Positions 1 through 5,650 of a stretch of 8,339 bases of DNA are shown one piece after another; the first letter of the stretch is position 1; each line of letters begins with the position of its first letter. The notes beneath the pieces were generated by a model. It was not told the origin of the DNA. It ran no database searches and worked only from the letters and a program-made list of their open reading frames with translations. This DNA is from Myxococcales bacterium (GTDB lineage: Bacteria > Desulfobacterota_B > Binatia > UBA1149 > SPBQ01), in assembly GCA_004525875.1 (NCBI GenBank), contig SPBQ01000081.1, forward strand, positions 1 to 8,339, in the 5' to 3' direction. Made by a program: the position numbers and the translations under genes.

Positions 1-1
1 G

Positions 2-1330
2 ATCGCGTCGGGCGCCGACCTGTTCGCCACCCACAACATCGAGATCAGCGCCAAGGGCATCGACATCGGGAACGCCAAGGGCGTCAATGCGACGGGCGGC
101 CTGATCGCCGGCGCAGACACCGACGTCACGCTGAAGTTCGGCTTCGACGTGAAGACCTCGGTCGCCGGCACCGTGGTGGCCAACCGCACGCTCGTCGTCG
201 ACGCCGCCGCCGGGTTCGACTCGACGGTCGTCGAACGCTTCCGCAAGGCTGGCTTCCTCTTGCTGTGCCGAACCAACACGCCCGAGTTCGGCATCCTGCC
301 CGTCACCGAGAACGACGCGTGGGGTGTGACGCGCAATCCCTGGAACAACGACCACACGCCCGGAGGCTCCAGCGGTGGAGCCGGCGCGGCCGTTGCCGCC
401 GGCTTCGCGCCGATGGCGCACGCGAGCGATGGCGGCGGCTCGATCCGGATCCCGGCCTCGTGCTGTGGGCTGGTCGGTCTCAAGCCGAGTCGCGGGCGGG
501 GCTCGATGGGGCCGCTGCTCACCGAGGTCATGCACGGCTTCGTGTCCGAGGGGTGTGTGGCTCACACGGTCGCGGACACGGCGGCGCTGTACGACGCGAT
601 CGGCGCGCCCGACCCAACGGCTTGGAGCAACGCACCCGCGCTCGAACGACCGCTCATCGAAGAAGTCGGTGTCGTACCCGGCCGGCTGCGCGTCGCGTAT
701 CTCACGAGCGCGCCCACCGGTGCCGGTGTCTCGAGCGAGTGTGTGGCGGCAGTAGAGAAGACGGCTGCGCTACTGCAGGACCTCGGACACGAGGTCTTCG
801 AGGGCGCGCCGGACTGGCCGGATCCGGAGCACGCGACCGAACCCTTCATGACGGTCTGGAACACGGGCATGGCCTATTGGGGTGTGGAAGATCTGAGCGC
901 GGTGGAGCCGCTGAGCCGTGCGATGGCTGAGCGTGCCGCCCAGGTAGACAGCCTGGCCTACGTGAAGTCGCTTGCGGGCCTCCAGATCTTCACGAGGCAG
1001 ATCGTGCGCGCCTGGGGCGAGCGCTTCGATGTGCTCGTCACGCCGACACTCGCCGTCGAGCCGCCACGCGTCGGTGCGCTCTTCGAAGGCGCCGGCGACG
1101 ACCCGATGATGCCGCTCAGGCGGGCCGCCGACATGGCCGCGTTCACGCCGCTCATCAACGCGACGGGACAGCCGGCGATCCCGCTTCCGCTGCACGTCAG
1201 CGCGGCGGGGCTACCGGTCGGCGTCCAGCTCGTGGGTAAGCCGTGGGGCGAGGGCGAGCTCATCCGTCTCGCGTCCCAGATCGAGCAGGCGGCGCCGTGG
1301 CGCGATCGGCGGCCGGCGGGGATGGCCTGA
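2..1330 (+). CDS. Amidase-signature family hydrolase, 5'-partial, atypical N-terminus
   Basis: Amidase-signature enzymes hydrolyse amide bonds, usually in the cytoplasm, with a Lys/cis-Ser/Ser triad. The frame is open from base 2, so the gene starts outside the window; the first in-frame start codon is GTG 149, and residues here are counted from it. Seen: TNTPEFG (42-48), GGSSGG (72-77) and [11 protein letters not shown] (94-104). Ser74 and Ser98 lie 24 apart, the same spacing as Ser217 and Ser241 of the family member FAAH, so cis-Ser and nucleophile are both present. The C-terminal [10 protein letters not shown] is also typical. Odd: the usual (L)KD motif with the catalytic lysine is not seen. 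Just before SVAGT the frame reads FGFDVK, and the 40 codons before that do not resemble the usual amidase N-terminal helices. Codon use stays GC3-rich throughout. The substrate cannot be read from sequence. It could be an inactive paralogue, a fusion or an assembly chimera. Family assignment is firm; activity is uncertain. Confidence 0.88.
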   Translation: MASGADLFATHNIEISAKGIDIGNAKGVNATGGLIAGADTDVTLKFGFDVKTSVAGTVVANRTLVVDAAAGFDSTVVERFRKAGFLLLCRTNTPEFGILPVTENDAWGVTRNPWNNDHTPGGSSGGAGAAVAAGFAPMAHASDGGGSIRIPASCCGLVGLKPSRGRGSMGPLLTEVMHGFVSEGCVAHTVADTAALYDAIGAPDPTAWSNAPALERPLIEEVGVVPGRLRVAYLTSAPTGAGVSSECVAAVEKTAALLQDLGHEVFEGAPDWPDPEHATEPFMTVWNTGMAYWGVEDLSAVEPLSRAMAERAAQVDSLAYVKSLAGLQIFTRQIVRAWGERFDVLVTPTLAVEPPRVGALFEGAGDDPMMPLRRAADMAAFTPLINATGQPAIPLPLHVSAAGLPVGVQLVGKPWGEGELIRLASQIEQAAPWRDRRPAGMA

Positions 1331-1343
1331 GGAAGACTCGTAG

Positions 1344-1372
1344 TTGCTTCCTGGGTAGCGTCTCTGTAGAGA
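1344..1372 (+). promoter_or_regulatory. Possible sigma70-type promoter for tRNA-Arg
   Basis: A TTGCTT hexamer (1344-1349) and TAGAGA (1367-1372) are separated by 17 bases. The second hexamer ends 12 bases before the mature tRNA 5' end, as expected for a tRNA promoter. Each matches the consensus only partly. The site also contains the small inverted repeat TCTCT-GT-AGAGA (1361-1372). This is inference from spacing and position. Confidence 0.3.
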
Positions 1373-1384
1373 TTCCGAGCACTT

Positions 1385-1458
1385 GCCCCCGTAGCTCAGT
1401 AGGATAGAGCACAGGATTCCTAATCCTGGGGTCACAGGTTCGAATCCTGTCGGGGGCG
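1385..1458 (+). tRNA. tRNA-Arg, anticodon CCT
   Basis: A complete cloverleaf folds by eye. The acceptor stem is GCCCCCG (1385-1391) with CGGGGGC (1451-1457). The D stem is GCTC/GAGC (1394-1397 and 1407-1410). The anticodon stem is CAGGA/TCCTG around loop TTCCTAA, with anticodon CCT at 1419-1421. The T arm is ACAGG-TTCGAAT-CCTGT (1434-1450). The discriminator base is G1458 and no CCA is encoded. It decodes AGG arginine codons. It lies 54 bases after the amidase stop and just before the hsp20 promoter region. All stems are perfect, so a functional gene is likely. Confidence 0.96.
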
Positions 1459-1462
1459 CGCC

Positions 1463-1490
1463 TTGATCCTCTGCCCGCCGATGATATCTT
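1463..1490 (+). promoter_or_regulatory. Possible sigma70-type promoter for hsp20
   Basis: TTGATC (1463-1468) and TATCTT (1485-1490) are spaced by 16 bases, each matching four of six consensus positions. Transcription would begin near 1497 and give a leader of about 68 bases that contains the hairpin at 1507-1526. I saw no CIRCE element (TTAGCACTC-N9-GAGTGCTAA), and a sigma32-type promoter is not obvious. Confidence 0.35.
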
Positions 1491-1506
1491 TCCGGTCCGC
1501 AACGCG

Positions 1507-1526
1507 CCCGCGGCCTTTTCCGCGGG
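1507..1526 (+). promoter_or_regulatory. GC-rich hairpin in the hsp20 leader; possible thermosensor or tRNA terminator
   Basis: CCCGCGG (1507-1513) pairs perfectly with CCGCGGG (1520-1526) around the loop CCTTTT (1514-1519). No T-run follows, so a classical intrinsic terminator for the tRNA is not well supported. The loop CCUUUU can pair along its full length with the hsp20 Shine-Dalgarno AGGAGG (1552-1557), using two G-U pairs. FourU-type RNA thermometers of small heat-shock genes use the same U-on-AGGA pairing. The hairpin is seen; the regulatory role is inference. Confidence 0.35.
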
Positions 1527-1551
1527 TCACTATGGCCGCACGCGGCGGGTC

Positions 1552-1557
1552 AGGAGG
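1552..1557 (+). promoter_or_regulatory. Ribosome binding site of hsp20 (decides the start)
   Basis: A perfect AGGAGG sits 7 bases before ATG 1565. The frame is open further upstream, with ATG 1532 and GTG/TTG-type starts, but none of those has a comparable site. The start is therefore placed at 1565. Confidence 0.85.
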
Positions 1558-1564
1558 CAGGATC

Positions 1565-2194
1565 ATGGCAGCGAAATCTCGGAAAACATCCGCCGCCAAG
1601 TCAGCAGCTGGAAGAGCGAAGACGGCTTCGAAGGCGAACGGCAAGGGAGGCAACGGCAAGGCCCTGGCTGTCGCCGGCAAGACCGATCCGACGCGCGGCA
1701 AGCGCGGGAACGGGAGTGGCAGCCGCTACTCGCTCGGGATGCTGCGTCAGGAGTTCGACCGCATCATCGAGGAGGTGACGTCGTCGCTCTCGCTCATGCC
1801 CTTCCGAGGGCGGTCGATCGATGTCGAGCCGTTCCGGCGCCTGCAGAGTGCGCTGGCGTTGACGATGCCGGCCGTTGACGTCGTCGAACGAGCGCGTGAG
1901 TACAAGATCACGGCGGAGCTGCCGGGGATGGATCGCAAGGAAATCGATCTGACGGTCAGCGACGACGTGCTCACGATCAAGGGCGAGAAGCGGAGCGTGG
2001 ACAAGAAGCAGTCCAAGAGCGTTCACCTCGCCGAGCGGCGCTATGGCGCCTTCGAGCGGTCGTTCCGGATGCCGGATGGTGCCAGCTCCGAGGGGATCGA
2101 CGCCAGCTTCCGTCAGGGAGTCCTGACGATCACTCTCCTGAAGACGGGCGATCCTCGATCGCGCGAGCGAAAGATCTCCGTCCGAGGCAACTGA
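1565..2194 (+). CDS. hsp20: Hsp20/alpha-crystallin small heat-shock protein with basic N-terminal tail
   Basis: Small heat-shock proteins are ATP-independent cytoplasmic holdases that bind unfolding clients and form oligomers. The protein has 209 residues, longer than the usual 140-160. Residues about 101-194 form the alpha-crystallin domain: MPAVDVVER, YKITAELPGMDRKEIDL, VLTIKGEKR, then RRYGAFERSFRMP and ASFRQGVLTITL. The last is the A-x-x-x-n-G-V-L signature with Gln in place of Asn. The C-terminal ERKISVRGN carries an I-x-V element, a short variant of the IXI motif that docks neighbouring dimers. Residues 1-54 are Lys/Ala/Gly-rich and almost without acidic residues, like a histone H1-type tail, which accounts for the extra length. 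The start is set by AGGAGG. It lies downstream of tRNA-Arg and converges on the unknown gene at 2199-2597. Family assignment is firm; the role of the tail is unknown. Confidence 0.93.
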   Translation: MAAKSRKTSAAKSAAGRAKTASKANGKGGNGKALAVAGKTDPTRGKRGNGSGSRYSLGMLRQEFDRIIEEVTSSLSLMPFRGRSIDVEPFRRLQSALALTMPAVDVVERAREYKITAELPGMDRKEIDLTVSDDVLTIKGEKRSVDKKQSKSVHLAERRYGAFERSFRMPDGASSEGIDASFRQGVLTITLLKTGDPRSRERKISVRGN

Positions 2195-2229
2195 CCGCCT
2201 ACCACTGGTCGTAGAAGGGGTCCTCGGAC
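2180..2229. terminator. Inverted repeat over the convergent hsp20 / unknown-gene ends
   Basis: GTCCGAGG (2180-2187) and CCTCGGAC (2222-2229) form a perfect 8-bp inverted repeat. It spans both stop codons (TGA 2192-2194 on +, TAG 2201-2199 on -). A short inner stem GACC/GGTC (2194-2197 and 2207-2210) lies in the 34-base loop. No T-run is present in either direction. It may act as a bidirectional transcript end, but this is inferred only from the structure and position. Confidence 0.3.
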
Positions 2230-2597
2230 TCCCGTTGCACCACCTTGCCGATCCCGGTCCGCGCCAGGACCGAGCAGGCGCGAGACTTCGGCGACAGCTT
2301 GAAGAACGCACGCTCGAGATGCTGGCCGTTGTGGAACACGGCATTCGCGAAGTCTTCGATCAGCAAGCTCAGCGGTTCGGAGTCCGAGCCGGTCGCTGCG
2401 TCGGGCGTCAGGACTGCGAGCTCGGCGCGACACCGTTCGAAGTGTTCGCGCTGCCGGTCACTGGGAGTGATGATGCGGTCGCTCTTCTTCTCGAGGATCT
2501 CCAGGCCCTCGCCCATCACGGGCACGCTGATGAAGTAGGTGTCGCTGTCGTGGATCACCTTGCCGAGCAGGCGTCGCAGTCGGTAGGTCCTTTCCAT
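2199..2597 (-). CDS. Unrecognised 132-residue soluble protein
   Basis: I do not recognise a family. The start is ATG 2597, because GGAGGA lies 5 bases upstream; an in-frame ATG at 2612 (5 residues longer) has no comparable site. Codon third positions are strongly G/C in this frame, which supports it over the open antisense frame. The protein begins MERTYRLRRLLGK and is charged throughout. It has no signal peptide, membrane segment or recognised catalytic motif. A predicted strand (DTYFISVPVM), a Lys/Glu-rich helix (LEILEKKSD) and a helical stretch with REHFERCRAEL follow. Two cysteines (in FERCRAEL and SRACSVL) do not form a metal-site pattern. The last residues are FYDQW. It is transcribed against hsp20 with a 4-base gap and lies downstream of ispH on the same strand, about 220 bases away. 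Existence is fairly sure; function is unknown. Confidence 0.75.
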   Translation of the reverse strand: MERTYRLRRLLGKVIHDSDTYFISVPVMGEGLEILEKKSDRIITPSDRQREHFERCRAELAVLTPDAATGSDSEPLSLLIEDFANAVFHNGQHLERAFFKLSPKSRACSVLARTGIGKVVQRESEDPFYDQW

Positions 2598-2602
2598 CTC
2601 AT

Positions 2603-2608
2603 TCCTCC
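2603..2608 (-). promoter_or_regulatory. Ribosome binding site deciding the start of the 132-residue gene
   Basis: Read on the minus strand this is GGAGGA, 5 bases before ATG 2597. It favours that start over the in-frame ATG at 2612, which overlaps the site's upstream side. Confidence 0.7.
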
Positions 2609-2665
2609 GCATGTGAGAACGATCTCTACAGATTAGCGGCCCCGGCCCGCGGTCGTGTCGCCAAA

Positions 2666-2675
2666 GTAACGTTAC
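2666..2675. promoter_or_regulatory. Perfect 10-bp palindrome GTAACGTTAC
   Basis: GTAACGTTAC reads the same on both strands and stands out as AT-containing in a GC-rich gap. It is about 70 bases upstream of the 132-residue gene, where an operator could lie. No matching second copy or recognised regulator site was found, so the role is open. Confidence 0.25.
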
Positions 2676-2768
2676 CCGGCGGACCGGCGCGGGGATCTGC
2701 GCTCTGATACGTGGTGCTCCGCGTCGTTTGATGGCTTCGGTGCCCGCGCTGCCGAGGATCGGGCTGCG

Positions 2769-2807
2769 CGATGCGCGCTACGCGCGCGTCGGCATCGGAT
2801 GATGCCG
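2769..2807 (-). terminator. Overlapping GC-rich hairpins downstream of ispH
   Basis: Two alternative stems share bases here. CGATGC (2769-2774) can pair with GCATCG (2792-2797), with GCGC repeats inside. CGGCATC (2790-2796) can instead pair with GATGCCG (2801-2807) around loop GGAT. They begin about 11 bases after the ispH stop on the minus strand. No U-tract follows, so an intrinsic terminator is only possible. The rest of the 2598-2817 gap holds no supported gene. Confidence 0.3.
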
Positions 2808-2817
2808 CCTGCGGGGG

Positions 2818-3780
2818 CTAGTCGCTGAGCTGACGAAGCTGACGGGAGGTGTCGAACTCGACGTTCTCCTCCGCCGTGCGGAGTTCCTCGACGCGAGCAT
2901 ACCCGAGCGTGGCCAGGTGTTCGATCATCCGCTCGACCAGAGATTCCGGCGTGGATGCCCCGGCGGTGAGACCGACGGTGGTCACGCCGTCGAGATAGCC
3001 GACAACGAGGCCGTCGACGTCGTCGGCCGATTCGATCAAGCGCGCACGCGTCCCTTCCTTCTCCGCGACTTCGACCAGGCGGCTCGCGTTCGACGACGTC
3101 GGTGAGCCGAGCACGAGCACGACGCCGCTCGAACGCGCCAGCGCCTTGACGGCGGTCTGTCGGTTCTGCGTCGCGTAACAGATGTCGTCCTTGCTCGGCG
3201 TACGAACGTCGGGGAAGCGCCGCTGGACCGCCTCGACGATCTCGCGCGTGTCGTCGACTGAGAGCGTGGTCTGCGTGACGATGGCGAGGCGGGCTGGGTC
3301 GGCGACGTCGAGGCTTGCAACGTCTGCAACGGTCTCCAGCAGATGGATCCGTTCGGGTGCGTGCCCGAGCGTGCCGTCGACCTCGACATGGCCGCGTGGG
3401 CCGACGAGAAGGATCTCGTAGCCCTTGCGTGCGTAGCGAAGCACCTCGAGGTGGACCTTCGTGACGAGCGGACACGTGGCGTCGATCACGCGCAGCCCGC
3501 GTTCTTTGGCCTCGTCGCGCACCGCGGGCGATACGCCGTGGGCGCTGAAGATCAGCAGGCTGCCGGTGGGTACGACGGCGAGGTCATCAACGAAGATCGC
3601 GCCGCGGGCGTGTAGGCGCTCCACGACGTGGCGGTTGTGGACGATCTCGTGGCGTACGTAGACCGGGGCGCCGAACTCGTCCAGTACGCGATCGACGATC
3701 TCGATCGCGTAGGAAACGCCGGCACAGAAGCCGCGTGGGCTCGCGACCAGTACGGTGCGGGCGTCGTCGCTATCCAGCAT
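2818..3780 (-). CDS. ispH: 4-hydroxy-3-methylbut-2-enyl diphosphate reductase
   Basis: IspH (LytB) is the last enzyme of the MEP pathway. It reduces HMBPP to IPP and DMAPP in the cytoplasm with an oxygen-sensitive iron-sulfur cluster. At 320 residues it has the usual length. The three cluster cysteines are seen: Cys19 in PRGFCAGV, Cys103 in ATCPLVTKVH and Cys201 in DDICYATQNRQ. Substrate-site residues are present: His48 (EIVHN), His81 (FSAHGVS), His131 and Glu133 (GHVEVDGT), TQTTLS, SSN (229-231) and Ser276 (AGAST). In the GHPE motif of many homologues Val replaces Pro; the catalytic Glu is kept. ATG 3780 is the first possible start, since an in-frame TGA lies 15 bases upstream. No clear Shine-Dalgarno precedes it, so initiation may be weak or leaderless. 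It is divergent from the lipoprotein gene, and no other MEP gene is nearby. The assignment is firm. Confidence 0.97.
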   Translation of the reverse strand: MLDSDDARTVLVASPRGFCAGVSYAIEIVDRVLDEFGAPVYVRHEIVHNRHVVERLHARGAIFVDDLAVVPTGSLLIFSAHGVSPAVRDEAKERGLRVIDATCPLVTKVHLEVLRYARKGYEILLVGPRGHVEVDGTLGHAPERIHLLETVADVASLDVADPARLAIVTQTTLSVDDTREIVEAVQRRFPDVRTPSKDDICYATQNRQTAVKALARSSGVVLVLGSPTSSNASRLVEVAEKEGTRARLIESADDVDGLVVGYLDGVTTVGLTAGASTPESLVERMIEHLATLGYARVEELRTAEENVEFDTSRQLRQLSD

Positions 3781-3904
3781 CGCGCGAGCGTGTCACGAGC
3801 GCCACCGGGGGACAACCCGTGGGTCCCTGCAAGGCCGTGGAATCGCGCGTCTTTGCGAGTGTCCGCGGTGGCCGCGAGCCGCGTGCGCCGCGGCCGTCTC
3901 CCGC

Positions 3905-3932
3905 TTGCAGAAACGCCTCGGCAGGATATGGT
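3905..3932 (+). promoter_or_regulatory. Possible promoter of the lipoprotein-dGTPase unit
   Basis: TTGCAG (3905-3910) and TATGGT (3927-3932) are 16 bases apart. Transcription would start near 3940, about 35 bases before ATG 3975, with GGGGAGA (3954-3960) as a weak ribosome site. No clear minus-strand promoter for ispH was found in the same 194-base divergent gap. The call rests on hexamer likeness only. Confidence 0.3.
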
Positions 3933-3974
3933 TTCGCGACCTACCGCGGTCTCGGGGAGAAGATTTTCAGAGTG

Positions 3975-5633
3975 ATGATGCTGAGCGTGGCCAACGCGGC
4001 CAGGACGCCGGGGGCCGGGTTGTCGACGAGCCTGGGCAGCCTCGCAAGGACGGTCGTGGTGATGACGGTCGCGGGCATTGTCGCCGGCGGCTGCGGAGGC
4101 TCCGACGGCAACAGTTCGCCGCCGCCGCCCGTCTCGGTCATCCAGACCCCAGATGGATTGGCCGACGTCGGGTCGCAGGTACGGCTCGACGCGAGCGAGT
4201 CGTCCGACCCCACCGGCCAGGGGCTCGGGTACTTCTGGACGCTGCTCCGGCCTCCGGACAGCAACACGTTCTACCAGGATCACTGCGGCGACTCGCCGGA
4301 CGTGGTCTGCACGATGAACGATGACACCACCTGCGAGGAGGACGAGGAGATCCCGTGCGAGACTGACGCGGACTGTGCGGAGGTCGGCGGCGAGTGCGAC
4401 CGGGACAGCGGCACGATGTCGTCGCAGTGCCCGGACGAGGGCCCCTGCGACGTCGGTCAGGGTCAGCAGATGGTCTTCGCGACGTTCATCGCCGACGTGC
4501 CCGGACCGTTCACGGTCCGTCTGCTGACACAGGCGACGAACGATGCCAACGACGTCGGCACCCGCGTGATCCGAACCAACCCATCGCTGTTCCTCGTCGG
4601 ATCGCTGCTGGAGTTCGGCGGGACACAGGGTGGCTTCGTCGGTATCTCCGCCGACGCCGAGATCTTCGCTCCGGGCGCACGGGCCGGCACGGCGAGCACG
4701 CTTGACGGCAACATCCTCCTGGCCGCGACGTCACCGCCGGTCATTCGCGAGTTCGACTTCCGCACTGGCAAGGTCATCGGTACCTTCGGCGAGACCGTGC
4801 AGTTCTCGGACATCGCCGTGGCAATGACGTTCGACGAGGTCGGCACTCTGTGGGTTGCGTACCAGACAGGCATCGTGCGCCGTTTCGACGGTCGCAACGG
4901 GCTGTTCATCGACGAGTTCGCTGATGTTGAGGGACCGGGGCAGGGGCTTAGCGCGATCGCCATCTCACCCGACAGCGGAAATCTTTTGGTCGCCGATCCC
5001 ACGCTGAACGCGGGGATCCGCCAGTATGCCCGCGTCAACGGCGCTTTCCTCGGAGTGCTGGGCGGGACCGCAACCGCCGTGAGCCGGGCCACCGATCTGG
5101 CCTTCCAGGGCGATCCCGCGCTCGACCTGCTGATCTCCGATGCGATCGACGATGTGATCCGATGCGACCCGGATGGCGACAACTGCGCGTCGTTCGGTGT
5201 GGCGGCGAGCGTGCTCGCCGGCGGAGTCCCGTCGGCAATCGCGGTGAATCCGTCCTCGATCGCCGGCGATGCGGCGGTCGTGATCGCCGCACCGGGCAAT
5301 GCCACGGTCGTGGCCTGCTCGGCCGATGGCTCGGTCTGCGCAGACGATTTCGGCGATACCGGAGGCTTCTCGCTCAGCTACAGCGATATCGTGTTCGCGC
5401 CGACCGGGGGCCCTACAACCACGACGACGACACTGGTCGCGCCCTCCACCTCGACGACGATATCCACGACGTCGGAAACATCGACGACGACGGTCTCGAC
5501 GATGACGACGTCGTCGACGAGCAGCACCAGCACCACGATCGCGACCAGCTCGACGATGCCGCCGCCGACAACAGTGACCAGCTCGACGCTCTCGACGACG
5601 ACAAGCTCACTCACCGTCACTACCTCGCCGTAG
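3975..5633 (+). CDS. Secreted lipoprotein: PKD-like domain, Cys-rich insert, propeller-like region, Thr/Ser tail
   Basis: The protein has 552 residues from ATG 3975. The open frame to 3735 overlaps the ispH start antisense and lacks protein-like composition, so it is left out. Residues about 22-39 form a hydrophobic signal ending VAGGC, with Cys40 as the probable lipidated residue. Residues about 52-90 look like the start of a PKD/Ig-like fold (DASESSDPTG, LGYFWTL), resumed at FTVRLLTQATND. Between them lies a Cys-rich insert (104-158) with eight cysteines, including CETDADC. Residues about 205-475 repeat strand patterns such as LWVAYQTGIVRRFDGRNG and LLVADPTLNAGIRQY, as in NHL/YVTN-type propellers. 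Two loops, C397-x6-C404 and C448-x6-C455, share CxxDGxxCA. Residues about 479-552 are almost all Thr/Ser. It probably acts at the cell surface or in the periplasm. The ligand is unknown. dgt follows after 17 bases. Confidence 0.8.
   Translation: MMLSVANAARTPGAGLSTSLGSLARTVVVMTVAGIVAGGCGGSDGNSSPPPPVSVIQTPDGLADVGSQVRLDASESSDPTGQGLGYFWTLLRPPDSNTFYQDHCGDSPDVVCTMNDDTTCEEDEEIPCETDADCAEVGGECDRDSGTMSSQCPDEGPCDVGQGQQMVFATFIADVPGPFTVRLLTQATNDANDVGTRVIRTNPSLFLVGSLLEFGGTQGGFVGISADAEIFAPGARAGTASTLDGNILLAATSPPVIREFDFRTGKVIGTFGETVQFSDIAVAMTFDEVGTLWVAYQTGIVRRFDGRNGLFIDEFADVEGPGQGLSAIAISPDSGNLLVADPTLNAGIRQYARVNGAFLGVLGGTATAVSRATDLAFQGDPALDLLISDAIDDVIRCDPDGDNCASFGVAASVLAGGVPSAIAVNPSSIAGDAAVVIAAPGNATVVACSADGSVCADDFGDTGGFSLSYSDIVFAPTGGPTTTTTTLVAPSTSTTISTTSETSTTTVSTMTTSSTSSTSTTIATSSTMPPPTTVTSSTLSTTTSSLTVTTSP
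5414..5630 (+). repeat. ACG/TCG-rich low-complexity tract coding the Thr/Ser tail
   Basis: The 3' end of the lipoprotein gene is built from imperfect ACG, TCG and ACC triplets, including runs of ACGACGACG. One exact 13-base direct repeat, GACCAGCTCGACG, occurs at 5543-5555 and 5576-5588. The tract has no stops in several frames, which produces long false reading frames on both strands. Such triplet tracts can change length by slippage. Confidence 0.8.
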
Positions 5634-5639
5634 ACCGAG

Positions 5640-5644
5640 AGGAG
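5640..5644 (+). promoter_or_regulatory. Ribosome binding site deciding the GTG start of dgt
   Basis: AGGAG, within GAGAGGAG, lies 6 bases before GTG 5651 and inside the 17-base gap after the lipoprotein stop. The dgt frame is open back to 5162, but that part overlaps the lipoprotein out of frame. This site fixes the start. Confidence 0.75.
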
Positions 5645-5650
5645 CTGCGC

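Noticed and set aside
1385..1458. tRNA-Arg(CCT) as an integration site of a mobile element
   Set aside because: No integrase, no repeat of the tRNA 3' end downstream, and the neighbours look like ordinary chromosomal genes.
1260..1502. Minus-strand frame containing PDRIRTCDPRIRNP
   Set aside because: It is the antisense reading of the tRNA-Arg gene, a well-known false protein found opposite tRNA genes.
2235..2636. 133-residue plus-strand frame opposite the 132-residue gene
   Set aside because: It lacks a good ribosome site, and its codon third positions are less G/C-biased than the minus frame, which has GGAGGA at the right distance.
3130..3210. IspH with Val instead of Pro in the GHPE motif as a new variant
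   Set aside because: The catalytic Glu is kept, and this Pro is not universal in the family, so it is not noteworthy by itself.
3735..3974. N-terminal extension of the lipoprotein frame
   Set aside because: It overlaps the ispH start antisense, is Arg-rich and would put 80 residues ahead of a clear lipoprotein signal.
4463..5305. 280-residue minus-strand frame inside the lipoprotein gene
   Set aside because: It is a shadow of a GC-rich coding region, with Ser/Pro/Arg-rich composition and no family likeness.
5414..5630. Possible CRISPR or minisatellite array
   Set aside because: The repeats are imperfect triplets without regular repeat-spacer spacing, and they are explained by Thr/Ser codons.
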